Below are positions 44,933 through 54,454 of a DNA stretch of 64,000 bases, one piece after another. Under the pieces are notes generated by a model, which was not told the DNA's origin, did no database searches, and saw only the letters and a list, made by a program, of their open reading frames with translations. Numbering within the stretch: position 1 is the stretch's first letter; every line of letters starts with the position of its first letter. The stretch comes from JBKCUI01 sp052161605 (GTDB lineage: Bacteria > Planctomycetota > Planctomycetia > Pirellulales > Pirellulaceae): assembly GCA_052161605.1 (NCBI GenBank), contig CP197409.1. One strand, written 5' to 3'. The position numbers were made by a program, and so were the translations under genes.

Positions 44933-46126
44933 CTAGAACAAATGCGGTTGATCGAATCGCATTTTGGCGCGGACCTCGACCGCTTTTTGCGCTGCCACTT
45001 CAGGTGTCTCTGCTAGGATCGTGAGGTGCCCCATCTTGCGACCCATTCTCGCGGAGTGCTTGCCGTACAAATGCAAGTGGCAATTCGACTCGCTCAACGC
45101 CGCAGAGTATCGAGGTTTGTCCTCACCCCATAAATCTCCCAGCAAGTTCGCCATGGCTGCGGGGCTTATCAAGTCGGTGCACCCAAGAGGTAAATTGCAA
45201 ATCGCGCGAACCTGCTGCTCGAACTGACTCGTCTGACAAGCCTCGATGGTCAAATGACCAGAATTGTGCGGACGCGGGGCGATTTCATTGATCATCAATC
45301 CTCCATCCTCCGTCACGAAGAACTCGACGCACAACAATCCTTCGAGCATCAACGTCTCCGCAACCCCTCTCGCGATCTCTTGAGCACGCGGCTGTAATTT
45401 CAATAGCTCGCCGATGGGGGGGCAAGTCGTCACGTCAAGAATGTGATGCGAATGCGTGTTGGTCATCATCGGATAAACGGCTATCTCGCCTCGAGGTGAT
45501 CGAGCTACCAACACAGAAGCCTCCGCCGCATACGGGATCCATTTTTCCGCAATCACAGGCTCGGGACCTAGCAATTCGAGCGCATCGTTGGCTTGCATCT
45601 GGCTCGAAACTTTGCGTTGCCCCTTGCCGTCGTACCCCCAAGTCGTCGTCTTTAAGACCAGCGGCCAGCCGAACGATTCCGCAGTCGGTAGGACTTCTTG
45701 AACCGATCGCATTTCACGAAACGGAGTGACCGGAAATCCTGCATTGGAGAGTGTTGTCTTCTCGCGAATGCGATGTTGCGACACAGACAACAATCCAGCT
45801 CCCGGGCGGACGGGCACAATCTCTGCAGCTCGATTGACAGCTTCAATGGCAACGTTTTCAAACTCGAGCGTGATGCAGTCGACTTTTCGAGCGAAGTCTC
45901 GCACGGCAACGGGGTCCAGATAGTCTGCGTGAATGGTCTCTGCAGCGACATGCGAGGCTGGCGAGTCGACCTCATCTGTAAACACTATCACTTTGTAACC
46001 AAGTCGCTGTGCAGCTTGAGCAAACATTCGCCCTAACTGCCCACCACCAAATACCCCCAATGTCGAACCGGGCTCGATTACCTTTGTGTCCGATGCGGAT
46101 TCGGATGGCTGTGTCGGAGTTGTCAT
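44933..46126 (-). CDS. purK: 5-(carboxyamino)imidazole ribonucleotide synthase
   Basis: A 397-residue ATP-grasp enzyme of purine synthesis that carboxylates aminoimidazole ribonucleotide on nitrogen. Visible features are the N-terminal GVFGGGQLGRMFAQAAQRLGY, the ATP-binding GWPLVLKTTTWGYDGKGQ, VIAEKWIPYAAEASV, and the metal-binding GLLCVEFFV...INEIAPRPHNSGHLTIEAC. ATG 46126 is chosen because it lies just before these conserved parts and 26 bases after the purE stop; a longer frame continues into purE but is out of phase with it and clearly not coding. Confidence 0.95.
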   Translation of the reverse strand: MTTPTQPSESASDTKVIEPGSTLGVFGGGQLGRMFAQAAQRLGYKVIVFTDEVDSPASHVAAETIHADYLDPVAVRDFARKVDCITLEFENVAIEAVNRAAEIVPVRPGAGLLSVSQHRIREKTTLSNAGFPVTPFREMRSVQEVLPTAESFGWPLVLKTTTWGYDGKGQRKVSSQMQANDALELLGPEPVIAEKWIPYAAEASVLVARSPRGEIAVYPMMTNTHSHHILDVTTCPPIGELLKLQPRAQEIARGVAETLMLEGLLCVEFFVTEDGGLMINEIAPRPHNSGHLTIEACQTSQFEQQVRAICNLPLGCTDLISPAAMANLLGDLWGEDKPRYSAALSESNCHLHLYGKHSARMGRKMGHLTILAETPEVAAQKAVEVRAKMRFDQPHLF

Positions 46127-46152
46127 AGTTTTTGGCTTGGCTTTAGGAGAGC

Positions 46153-46674
46153 TTAGATTTTTGGCGTCGCGAGGATATGGTTCGCCATCACCGACTCGGT
46201 CTGTGTCTTTAGAAAATCTGACATTCGTTGCAACAACTCCGAGTCTGAGGTCGCCAGAATTCGGACCGCGAGCAAGCCTGCATTTTTGGCGCCCGCCACT
46301 CCGATGGCCAAGGTCGCGACCGGAATCCCGCCTGGCATCTGGACGATGCTGAGGAGTGAGTCGAGGCCTTGAAGCGATTTGCTTTGCACAGGAACACCGA
46401 GAACCGGCAAGGGAGTGCATGCGGCGACCATGCCCGGCAAATGGGCTGCACCACCGGCTCCCGCAATGATGACCCTTAAACCTCTCGCCGCAGCCTGAGA
46501 CGCATATTCGGTCATGTAGTGAGGGGTTCGATGAGCCGAAACGACACGAGCTTCGTACGGAACGCCAAACTGATCCAGGATCGTGCATGCCTCCTGCATG
46601 GTAGCCCAGTCCGACTGCGACCCCATGATGACCCCGACCACGGCTGAAGTGGGAGCAAAAAGCGATGGATCCAT
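46153..46674 (-). CDS. purE: N5-carboxyaminoimidazole ribonucleotide mutase, class I
   Basis: A 173-residue protein that moves the carboxyl group made by PurK from nitrogen to carbon. The family motifs are VGVIMGSQSDWATMQEA, FGVPYEARVVSAHRTP, with the catalytic histidine, and GAGGAAHLPGMVAA, followed by PVQSKSLQGLDSLLSIVQMPGGIPVAT. The ATG at 46674 gives the normal length; an in-frame ATG at 46737 would add an unrelated N-terminus. It is directly followed by purK in one operon. Confidence 0.95.
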   Translation of the reverse strand: MDPSLFAPTSAVVGVIMGSQSDWATMQEACTILDQFGVPYEARVVSAHRTPHYMTEYASQAAARGLRVIIAGAGGAAHLPGMVAACTPLPVLGVPVQSKSLQGLDSLLSIVQMPGGIPVATLAIGVAGAKNAGLLAVRILATSDSELLQRMSDFLKTQTESVMANHILATPKI

Positions 46675-46845
46675 GATGCGTTGGCTCTTGGGTTGGGGGA
46701 GAGTGTTTTGTTGACCGAACGGCCTGCCTACCCCCAAAGCTTAATCGATTTGTCGTTTCCCCATAGTCGAGATTTGTAACCGTTCACGGAGTGAACCGTT
46801 GTGCTGAATATTGATCAGTGGGAGCAAGGAGAAACTTGATGCGGC

Positions 46846-46946
46846 GAGAAACGTAAACTTTACCTGGGCAAGCCAAGTGCATTCCCAATCTTGTCGGATC
46901 GGCGGAGCGATCCGCGACAATCGTCGCTGACCGCTCCGTCGGTCAG
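46846..46946. repeat. Interspersed repeat copy C with two adjacent hairpins
   Basis: 46846-46885 is the third copy of the repeat family seen at 13526-13634. It is followed by a stem of TTGTC and GGATCG (46891-46901) pairing with 46908-46920, with a two-base bulge, and by CTGACCG (46927-46933) pairing perfectly with CGGTCAG (46940-46946). The 324-base gap between purE and the next gene (46675-46998) holds nothing else that I recognise. Confidence 0.6.
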
Positions 46947-46998
46947 TTGCCGCCATGGAGCGTATAAATAGAGAGGGCCAAAATATCAGTAGACGTTC

Positions 46999-47709
46999 CT
47001 AAATTGCTTTCCGCTCACGCAGTTCAGACTGCAATTCGGTCGAAATCTGCTGGAGTTTCTCCAGTGATTGCGATTTCAATTGCGACTCATCGGTCGGTGC
47101 TCTTCCCAGAAGCCCCTCTAAGGTACGAATCAGCTCGATCTTACCTTCGAACTTGCCCTCGATCTCGCCCTCCGTTCGCGAAGCGTTAATGACCCATTGC
47201 CGGTCCCGGCGGGCTTTTTCCGTTGCATCGTACATTTGCTTGTCCTCTGTAACTCGTTTGATAGACACCAGGGATTGGGTGGCTTGCTGAAACTCTTCGT
47301 CCGGAAAAAGCTTCATCAGCTCTTCCTCGGTGTACTTATGGGCGTGCAGTAACCAGTACAGCCAACGCTCCAGAGTACTAGCAGTCGCCAGATCGCTCTC
47401 TCCTAAATTATACCGTCCCATTTCCAAAATGTGAAATTCCATCGTATCCTTCAGGATACGATTGGTTTCTTGGTCCACCAAGCGAAACGCATGATGCACC
47501 CGATCGGAATCTTGCCACAAAGTCCCTTCTAGCAAGCAAATAGCAAAAACCGGTTTCAATTTCGAGTAGTCGTCCCCTGATTTCAGCTGCCCCGAGTAGA
47601 GTTCGCATCCATAAAAAACAATCCTCTGAATCAACCCGAGATGGACCTCGAGTTGCATCTCAATATCGTAGATGTTTCCATCCTGATCGACCGCTTTGAT
47701 ATCGAGCAC
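46999..47709 (-). CDS. Rpn family (PD-(D/E)XK) recombination-promoting nuclease/transposase-like protein, probably 5'-truncated
   Basis: The reading frame matches the Rpn/PDDEXK_2 family from the core motif LDIKAVDQDGNIYDIEMQ onward, then QRIVFYGCELYSGQLKSGDDYSKL, and a charged C-terminal helix. In this family that core usually comes after 50-70 N-terminal residues with a conserved FKRLFG-type segment. Here the frame is open only to 47790, with DYQDFYEDKLS just upstream, and then hits a TAG at 47791-47793. The only starts available are GTG 47709 and nothing better upstream. I read it as a truncated or decaying copy, although the catalytic residues remain. Confidence 0.65.
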   Translation of the reverse strand: MLDIKAVDQDGNIYDIEMQLEVHLGLIQRIVFYGCELYSGQLKSGDDYSKLKPVFAICLLEGTLWQDSDRVHHAFRLVDQETNRILKDTMEFHILEMGRYNLGESDLATASTLERWLYWLLHAHKYTEEELMKLFPDEEFQQATQSLVSIKRVTEDKQMYDATEKARRDRQWVINASRTEGEIEGKFEGKIELIRTLEGLLGRAPTDESQLKSQSLEKLQQISTELQSELRERKAI

Positions 47710-47869
47710 CGATAGTTTGTCTTCGTAGAAGTCTTGATAGTCAATGGAGGCGAAAACCCGGGTAGGGAGATGTGTGGCTATTTGGCCTTTCTAGATTTCA
47801 ACCAAAACTCAGGCCTTGTCCCTTTACTCGAACAATTCCATGAACGGCTACTCGAGATTTATAGCGAAA

Positions 47870-50737
47870 TCATCGACCGGAGGCCCAACCGGATCGCATA
47901 ATCGTCCCCCCCAGCGGTCCTGCCCCTGGTCCCAGCGAAATTTCGTAGTCTGCGGCCTCGATGAGCTGATGGTTGTGCTCGATGACCACAATGGTTTGCC
48001 CTCGCTCCAGCAAACTTTCAAGGCATTGGATCAGCTTTTCGATATCTGCAAAATGCAGCCCTGTAGTCGGTTCATCCATGACGATTAATTCCTGTTTTGC
48101 CCCGCCGTCCGACTTTCCGAGAATGGATGCTAGTTTGAGCCTCATCGATTCTCCCGCCGACAAAGTCCCTAGACCTTGACCGAGCGGCAAATACCCGAGC
48201 CCAATTTCTCGCAACAGCTTGAGCCGGTCTCGAATGGTCTCTTCACCTCGGAAAAAATCGAAAGCCTCATCGATGCTTAACTGAAGAACTTCATGAATGT
48301 TGCGATCGCGATAGGTTACCTCAAGAACTTCCGTTTTGTATCTGGTTCCACGACAATCGACACAAGGGAGCGAGATATCGGCCACGAACTGCATTTCCAC
48401 CGTTGTGAAGCCGAGCCCCTCGCAAGTAGCACAACGGCCTTGTTCGCTATTAAAACTAAAATGGCTCGCGGTAAACCGCTTTCCTTTAGCAAGCGGAGTG
48501 TCGGCAAACACGGCTCGAATTCCATCGAACGCTTTGCAGTATGTGGCCGGAGTGCTGCGGGTCGATCTAGGGATAGGTGACTGATCGATGGCGATGCATT
48601 CGGAAATGCGGTCTTCCCCTTGGAGGGACTCGTAAGGTAGCGGGTTCGCTTCCTTGTCACCTGTCGTTTTCTTGAGAGCTGGCACTAGCGTCTCGAGAAG
48701 TAGACTGCTCTTGCCCGAGCCACTCGGACCCGTAACCACCGTCAAGCAACCTAGAGGAATCTCGACACTGGCCTGTTGGAGATTTCTTCCGCTAGCACCA
48801 TGCAGTTTGAGCCAATGCTTGGCTTCCTGGAGCTTGCTCCGCACATGATAGTCGCCGCGCAAGCATCGACCGGTCACGCTCTTTTGCTTAACAAGCTGTG
48901 AGTAGGAACCGTCAAAGACAACCTCTCCTCCGCGTGTGCCAGCACCAGGTCCGATCTCAATGATTCTATCGGCGAGCGTGAGCATGGCGGGTTCATGCTC
49001 AACTAAGATGACGGTATTGCCGCGATCGCGAATGTTTAAGATCGCCTTGGAAACTCGAGCCACATCGTCAGGATGAAGCCCCACGGTAGGTTCATCAAAT
49101 ACATAGAGCATGTCGACTAAACTGGAACCGAGCAGGCAGGTCAAATTGACTCGCTGCGCTTCCCCTGAACTAAGCATGTGCATCGGGCGATCCAACGAAA
49201 GGTATCCGAGTCCGATATTCACTAAGTACTCCAACCTCTTCAGCAACTGCCGCTCTGGTTCCGAAGCATTGTATTGAGCATGCGCTTCGGACACGCTAAA
49301 AACTTTGCTTGCAGGCAGCTCTTCTCCAACGGCATTCGCACCTCCTGTTGCTGAAGGGTCTTCGCTTTCCTGCTCGGTGGTGTTGAGCATGGCCACCAGT
49401 TCGCTCACGGGGAGGCTGCAAATATCGGAGAATGTTTTTTCCCTCCAACGATATGCCAAGGATTCCTTGGACAATCGCTTGCCGCCGCATGTTGGGCATT
49501 GATGATAAGAACGCCACCGGGACAAGAAAACTCGAACGTGCATCTTGTATTTGTGCCGTTCGAGCCAAGCAAAGAAGCCATCGAGGCCACCAAAGTGCCG
49601 CTTAGGCACTCCCTTTTGAATCAAGCTCCAGTGTTTGGCGGTGAGTTTCGCGACTGGCACGTCGACAGGAATTCCATACTCTGGAGCCAGGCTCAGCAAC
49701 TCATCCAATTCATGCGAGTAAGCTGGTGTCCGCCAGGGAGCAATGGCCCCTTCACGTAGAGACAGAGAGGAATCAGGAACAATCTTGGATTGATCCAATT
49801 CAATCACTTCTCCGAACCCCTCGCATTCTGGGCAAGCTCCCCGGGCATGATTCGAGTTGAACAAGCTCGCGTCTGCCTCTTGGAAATCGATATTACAAGA
49901 ATCGCAGCGGCAGACCGTTGAGAACGAGTGGAGCGAGAATTGGCGACCGTCTATCTGCAGGCTGCCTGATGCCGACTCCATCAGGACCATCACCTGAGAT
50001 GGTTGATGTAGGATGCACTGATCGTAACTTGACTGAATCGACTGACGCCAGCGCTCATCGATCGTACCGTTCCATGACAATCGATCGACAATCACAGTTG
50101 CCTGCTTGGTGAGTTGAAACACCTGGACCATTTCGGAACGATCTGTATCACCTAAGTGAACAAACCGATCACCAACCAACATTCTCACGAACCCCATCGA
50201 TTGCAAATCGGCGAGAAGCAATGCCAGTTCCTCGTCACTCTCCCAAGTGCACGGGAAACCAACCATAGATCTAGCCGATTCTAGTGAACGAAGCTCTGCG
50301 AGAATCGACTCGGGTGTGAAGGACCGAACAGGGGCACCGCAAGAGTGACAGAACAGTTTTGCTTTGCTGGCGAACACCATCCGGAGATGCTCGAGTATCT
50401 CGGTAGCTGTTCCGACAGTGCTGCGATTGTTTCGAGCCCGACTGTCTCGCGTTACGGCGATACTCGGCGGGAGTGGCTCAAGTATGTCGAATCTTGGCTT
50501 TTCGACACGCTCGAGAAATTGCCGGGTGTACGCCGAAAAACTCTCGATGTATCGTCGTTGTCCCTCGGCGTACAGGGTGTCGAAAGCGAGCGAAGACTTG
50601 CCACTGCCACTGACTCCACAGATTACTGTTAGCTGATGCAACGGGAAGTCGAGATTTAGTGACTTCAGATTGTTCTGCGTCGCCCCTCTTAATTGAATGA
50701 CGGGAGCTCGGTTTGTAGTGGTTGTCTTCTTAGCCAT
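47870..50737 (-). CDS. UvrA-like excinuclease ABC subunit A paralogue
   Basis: A 955-residue twin-ATPase of the UvrA family. Walker A motifs are GVSGSGKSS near residue 41 and GPSGSGKSS near 675. Zinc-site pairs are CRCDSC with CPECEG, CPTCGG, and CATCEG with CVDCRG nineteen residues on. Walker B motifs are YVFDEPTVGLHP and IVMDEPTTGLHF. The ABC signatures differ from the normal LSGGE: LSSGEAQRV near 517 and LSAGESMRL near 857. The N-terminal block is close to standard UvrA, but the UvrB-binding and insertion regions look divergent. It is probably a second UvrA-type protein rather than the housekeeping one; no uvrB or uvrC lies nearby. Confidence 0.82.
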   Translation of the reverse strand: MAKKTTTTNRAPVIQLRGATQNNLKSLNLDFPLHQLTVICGVSGSGKSSLAFDTLYAEGQRRYIESFSAYTRQFLERVEKPRFDILEPLPPSIAVTRDSRARNNRSTVGTATEILEHLRMVFASKAKLFCHSCGAPVRSFTPESILAELRSLESARSMVGFPCTWESDEELALLLADLQSMGFVRMLVGDRFVHLGDTDRSEMVQVFQLTKQATVIVDRLSWNGTIDERWRQSIQSSYDQCILHQPSQVMVLMESASGSLQIDGRQFSLHSFSTVCRCDSCNIDFQEADASLFNSNHARGACPECEGFGEVIELDQSKIVPDSSLSLREGAIAPWRTPAYSHELDELLSLAPEYGIPVDVPVAKLTAKHWSLIQKGVPKRHFGGLDGFFAWLERHKYKMHVRVFLSRWRSYHQCPTCGGKRLSKESLAYRWREKTFSDICSLPVSELVAMLNTTEQESEDPSATGGANAVGEELPASKVFSVSEAHAQYNASEPERQLLKRLEYLVNIGLGYLSLDRPMHMLSSGEAQRVNLTCLLGSSLVDMLYVFDEPTVGLHPDDVARVSKAILNIRDRGNTVILVEHEPAMLTLADRIIEIGPGAGTRGGEVVFDGSYSQLVKQKSVTGRCLRGDYHVRSKLQEAKHWLKLHGASGRNLQQASVEIPLGCLTVVTGPSGSGKSSLLLETLVPALKKTTGDKEANPLPYESLQGEDRISECIAIDQSPIPRSTRSTPATYCKAFDGIRAVFADTPLAKGKRFTASHFSFNSEQGRCATCEGLGFTTVEMQFVADISLPCVDCRGTRYKTEVLEVTYRDRNIHEVLQLSIDEAFDFFRGEETIRDRLKLLREIGLGYLPLGQGLGTLSAGESMRLKLASILGKSDGGAKQELIVMDEPTTGLHFADIEKLIQCLESLLERGQTIVVIEHNHQLIEAADYEISLGPGAGPLGGTIMRSGWASGR

Positions 50738-50879
50738 GCAGTCAGATTAGGAGAAAACGCCAAGAAGACTAGTGGCTTGAACTAAAAATACGCATCTGCA
50801 TTTGCTTATGCGACCGGCAAATAAAAACTGCCGAGTCAATTTAGGGACGCATCGAGCAGCGATGCCAATAGTAGCGAAA

Positions 50880-51728
50880 TCATTTCGCGCCAGCTTTCGC
50901 CCATTCGATCCCAGATTGGACGAGACGAGATTCGCGAAAGAAACCTTCCCAAAAACTATGCCCTTGCCCAGGAGCAACGATGAGTTGGACCAAATCCCCG
51001 AGCCCCTGGGCCTCATAGATTTGTTTTAAGGCCAGAGAGTTAGGTTCTAAGGGAACAACGGTGTCCTGGTCACCGTGTATGATCGCAACAGGGATTTTCG
51101 CGAGGGCCAAGGTTTCAGCCCGCTGGATCGGATTGAATTCCTTGATTCGTTGCTCGAGTTCTTGTGGAGTCATTCCGTAAGCAGGAGCGGCCGCTGCAAG
51201 TTTGGGGTAAGTGCGAAAATCGTACACGGGATAGATGCCGATAATACCGGCAACCTTATCGGGATGCGTGATAGCCCAGCTGCTTGCCCAGAGCCCCCCT
51301 CGGCTTCGACCAAACAAGCATGCTTTTTTTGCAAAACTACGATTTGCAGTGAGTTCTTCGTAGAGTGCGTTCATGGCGGGATGACTCAGCGGGCTACCGT
51401 AAGCTTCTCCAACATCGACTCCTGCGACCGCAATTCCGGCAGCTAGAAACGATTCGTGCATCCAGCGCTCCGCTTCGTCGGGGTACGCGGGCAGCGTTGG
51501 AGAATACATGATCCAAGGCTGAGGGTTCGAACGTTTTGATTCTTCGGGGAGAAATACAAAAGCTGGTCGATCCAAGACGGTGAAGACTTCGCCAGGCAAA
51601 GAAAGCTTGCCTGGAGCACCGCCCCCCTGACCACGAACCGCTGACCACGGAGTTGACAGGCCTGCGAGAATCAACCAACAGGCGATGCCGAGCATTCGGT
51701 AGCCGATGAATCCACGAGCAACGATCAA
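50880..51728 (-). CDS. Secreted alpha/beta hydrolase, prolyl oligopeptidase/dienelactone hydrolase-like
   Basis: A 282-residue protein with a signal peptide (GIACWLILAGLSTPWSAVRGQ). The alpha/beta-hydrolase triad can be read: nucleophile serine in FGRSRGG, acid in HGDQDTVVPL, and histidine in GQGHSFWEG. This is the layout of prolyl oligopeptidase-type esterases and dienelactone hydrolases. An in-frame ATG at 51695 would give a shorter and more typical signal peptide. The substrate is unknown. The gene is between the UvrA paralogue and the decarboxylase, all on the minus strand. Confidence 0.75.
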   Translation of the reverse strand: MIVARGFIGYRMLGIACWLILAGLSTPWSAVRGQGGGAPGKLSLPGEVFTVLDRPAFVFLPEESKRSNPQPWIMYSPTLPAYPDEAERWMHESFLAAGIAVAGVDVGEAYGSPLSHPAMNALYEELTANRSFAKKACLFGRSRGGLWASSWAITHPDKVAGIIGIYPVYDFRTYPKLAAAAPAYGMTPQELEQRIKEFNPIQRAETLALAKIPVAIIHGDQDTVVPLEPNSLALKQIYEAQGLGDLVQLIVAPGQGHSFWEGFFRESRLVQSGIEWAKAGAK

Positions 51729-51805
51729 GGTTGAGCCTCGCGTTATGGGAAGGAATTGAAAGTCGGGGAAAGTGCCAAGCTACTGCCGCTACGGTTGGCC
51801 AATAA

Positions 51806-54160
51806 TCAGCGACCGATGGTTTCCACCTCAAGTGCATCCAGGTGGTTGTCTTCGCTTGGTTCCAGTTCGCTTGCCGATTTCGCACTCGGGGCTGAACCAA
51901 ACTTGGCGCGGACACAGTCCACGTAGTATCGCATTTTCCCGTCCCGCTCTTCTTCCACAAGTCCATGGATATCGGTATCGAATCCTGGGAACATTGCGTT
52001 GAAATCGCGAGCAAATTTCAGATACTTGACAATGGTCTTATTAAATCGTTCGCCTGGGATGAGAAGCGGGATACCTGGTGGGTAGGGAGTCAGAAGGACT
52101 GCCGTCGATCTACCCTCCAGATCGTCGATCTCTACGCGATCGATCTCGCCGTGCGCCATCATGGAGAATGCTTCGGAGGGCTTCATGGCTGGTTGCATCG
52201 GAGACAAGTACATCTCGGTGGTTACGCGAGCCACGTCGTTTTGTTTGTACATGTTGTGGATGCGTTGACAAAGATCCCTTAGCCCGACTCGTTCGTACTG
52301 GGGAAACTGTTGGCAGAACTCGGGGAGAATCTTCCACATCGGTTGGTTCTTGTCGTAATCGTCCTTGAACTGCTGCAAGGCACTGAGCAACGTGTTCCAC
52401 CGACCCTTAGTGATGCCGATAGTAAACATGATGAAGAACGAATACAAACCGGTCTTCTCCACGATAACGCCATGCTCGACCAAGTATCGAGTCACAATGG
52501 AAGCAGGGATACCTGTTTCGGCAAAGTGCCCCGTCACGTCAAGCCCCGGAGTAATGACCGTTGCTTTAATCGGATCTAGCATATTGAAGCCAGAGGCAAT
52601 GTTTCCAAATCCGTGCCAATCGTCACCGGTCTTGAGAACCCAGTCCTCTCGTTCCCCGATTCCGTCCTCGGCCAGCTGCTCCGGTCCCCACACTTTGAAC
52701 CACCAATCAGCCCCCCATTCTTCATCGACCTTGCGCATCGCACGTCGAAACTCGATTGCTTCCATAATCGATTCTTCTACCAATGCCGTCCCGCCCGGCG
52801 GTTCCATCATGGCAGCGGCCACATCGCAGGAAGCGATGATGGCATATTGCGGAGAGGTCGAAGAGTGCATCAGATAAGCTTCGTTGAAAGTATGCTTATC
52901 GAGTTTTTTATTCTCGGGCTCGCGTACCAAGATCTGAGACGCTTGTGAGATCCCAGCCAATAGTTTGTGCGTCGAGTGGGTCGCAAAGATCATCGACTCT
53001 TTGGGTGCAGGGCGATTCGGCCCAATGGCATGCATATCTTTATAAAAATGATGGAACGCAGCATGCGGTAGCCACGCTTCGTCAAAGTGCAAGGTACCGA
53101 TTTGCCCATCGAGCATACGACGCAGTTCTTCTACATTGTAGATGATGCCGTCATAAGTACTCTGGGTGATGGTAAGGATACGCAGCTTGCGTTCAGGATG
53201 TCGCGCCTGGGCCGCTTTCGCAAAAGGATTCGCATCGATTTTGCGTTGGATTGCTTCGGGGCTGAACTCTTCGATCGGAATTGGCCCGATGATGCCGAGA
53301 TTATTGCGGGTAGGAGTTAGAAAGACGGGGACCGCGCCTGTCATAATGATGGCGTGCAGTACCGACTTGTGACAGTTACGATCCACGACGACGATATCGT
53401 CGTTAGCGACGGTAGAGTGCCAAACAATCTTGTTACTGGTTGATGTACCGTTGGTCACAAAGAAACAGTGGTCGGCTCCGAAAATCCGGGCTGCATTTCG
53501 TTCCGAGGCAGCGACGGGACCGGTATGGTCAAGCAATTGCCCAAGTTCCTCGACGGCGTTGCAGACGTCCGCGCGAAGCATGTTCTCACCGAAAAATTGG
53601 TGAAACATCTGACCAACCGGACTCTTCAAGAAGGCGACGCCTCCGGAATGGCCCGGGCAATGCCACGAGTAGGAGCCATCGTTGGCGTAATGTACCATAG
53701 CTCGAAAGAACGGAGGAGCTAGGCCATCAAGATAGGCCTTGGCTTCGCGAAGAATGTGTCTCGCCACGAATTCGGGCGTATCCTCAAACATGTGAATAAA
53801 GCCATGGAGCTCTCGCAGAATGTCGTTGGGGATATGCCGAGAAGTCCGCGTCTCACCATACAGAAAGATAGGAATGTCTGGGTTTTTGTTTCGAATCTCG
53901 TTGATGAAGTTCCGAATGTTCGCCAAAGCGTGAGCCATCGAGATCTCGTTGGAGAACTCATCGTCATCAATGGACAAAATAAATGCCGAAGCTCGGCTCT
54001 GTTGCTGAGCGAACTGGGACAAGTCTCCGTAATTCGTGACGCCAGCTACTTCGATCCCTTCTTGTTCGATGGCATCCGCAAGGGCTCTGATTCCAAGGCC
54101 GGAGGCGTTTCCGGAACGAAAATCTTCATCAATAACAACGATGGGGAATTTGAACTTCAT
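51806..54160 (-). CDS. Arginine/lysine/ornithine decarboxylase, AdiA type (fold-type I PLP enzyme)
   Basis: A 784-residue decarboxylase. It has the N-terminal receiver-like wing domain, then the PLP core with WHCPGHSGGVAFLKSPVG, ELGQLLDHTGP, FFVTNGTSTSNKIVW, the pocket histidine segment VDRNCHKSV, HFDEAWLPHAAF and the PLP lysine in ATHSTHKLL. The C-terminal TPYPPGIPLLIPGE is standard. The blocks resemble biodegradative arginine decarboxylase AdiA more than lysine or ornithine enzymes, so agmatine is the likely product, but the specificity is inferred. The ATG at 54160 has an AGGG site nearby. A hairpin-rich region lies upstream. No antiporter gene is next to it, so an acid-resistance role is not shown. 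Confidence 0.88.
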   Translation of the reverse strand: MKFKFPIVVIDEDFRSGNASGLGIRALADAIEQEGIEVAGVTNYGDLSQFAQQQSRASAFILSIDDDEFSNEISMAHALANIRNFINEIRNKNPDIPIFLYGETRTSRHIPNDILRELHGFIHMFEDTPEFVARHILREAKAYLDGLAPPFFRAMVHYANDGSYSWHCPGHSGGVAFLKSPVGQMFHQFFGENMLRADVCNAVEELGQLLDHTGPVAASERNAARIFGADHCFFVTNGTSTSNKIVWHSTVANDDIVVVDRNCHKSVLHAIIMTGAVPVFLTPTRNNLGIIGPIPIEEFSPEAIQRKIDANPFAKAAQARHPERKLRILTITQSTYDGIIYNVEELRRMLDGQIGTLHFDEAWLPHAAFHHFYKDMHAIGPNRPAPKESMIFATHSTHKLLAGISQASQILVREPENKKLDKHTFNEAYLMHSSTSPQYAIIASCDVAAAMMEPPGGTALVEESIMEAIEFRRAMRKVDEEWGADWWFKVWGPEQLAEDGIGEREDWVLKTGDDWHGFGNIASGFNMLDPIKATVITPGLDVTGHFAETGIPASIVTRYLVEHGVIVEKTGLYSFFIMFTIGITKGRWNTLLSALQQFKDDYDKNQPMWKILPEFCQQFPQYERVGLRDLCQRIHNMYKQNDVARVTTEMYLSPMQPAMKPSEAFSMMAHGEIDRVEIDDLEGRSTAVLLTPYPPGIPLLIPGERFNKTIVKYLKFARDFNAMFPGFDTDIHGLVEEERDGKMRYYVDCVRAKFGSAPSAKSASELEPSEDNHLDALEVETIGR

Positions 54161-54303
54161 AGGTACCCTAATCATTCCGGTGGCAAAAAGTGGGAGAGGC
54201 CCACGTTTATTACCTGTCAACTTAACGGAGTTCAGAAAGTCCGAAAAGCGAAATTCTCGATTTTCTAGATCGGTTAACCTACAGAATTTTCTACCAAAAC
54301 GAA

Positions 54304-54334
54304 CCAAGGAACCTCATTGACTGAGATTCCTTGG
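54304..54334 (-). other. Stem-loop in the decarboxylase leader
   Basis: CCAAGGAACCTCA (54304-54316) and TGAGATTCCTTGG (54322-54334) form a 13-pair stem with a five-base loop. On the plus strand there is one C-A mismatch; in the minus-strand transcript that position becomes a G-U pair, so pairing is complete in the decarboxylase direction. A T-rich stretch (TTCGTTTTGG) follows on that strand. It may be a terminator or attenuator before the gene, 144 bases upstream of its start. Confidence 0.6.
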
Positions 54335-54454
54335 CCGCTGGAAGGAATCCAGTTAGATCCATTCCCTCTGTATAATTTTTCTAATAACCGCTCAAGGAGT
54401 AAACGGATACACCGGGCGACCATCGACAGCGAATTCGCGTCCTACCTGTTGCTC

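Noticed and set aside
46127..46588. Longer N-terminus for PurK
   Set aside because: This stretch lies almost wholly inside purE in another frame, and the standard PurK start follows at 46126.
46741..46956. 71-codon frame downstream of purE's start region
   Set aside because: It is made largely of the interspersed repeat and its hairpins, so it is more likely a repeat artefact than a gene.
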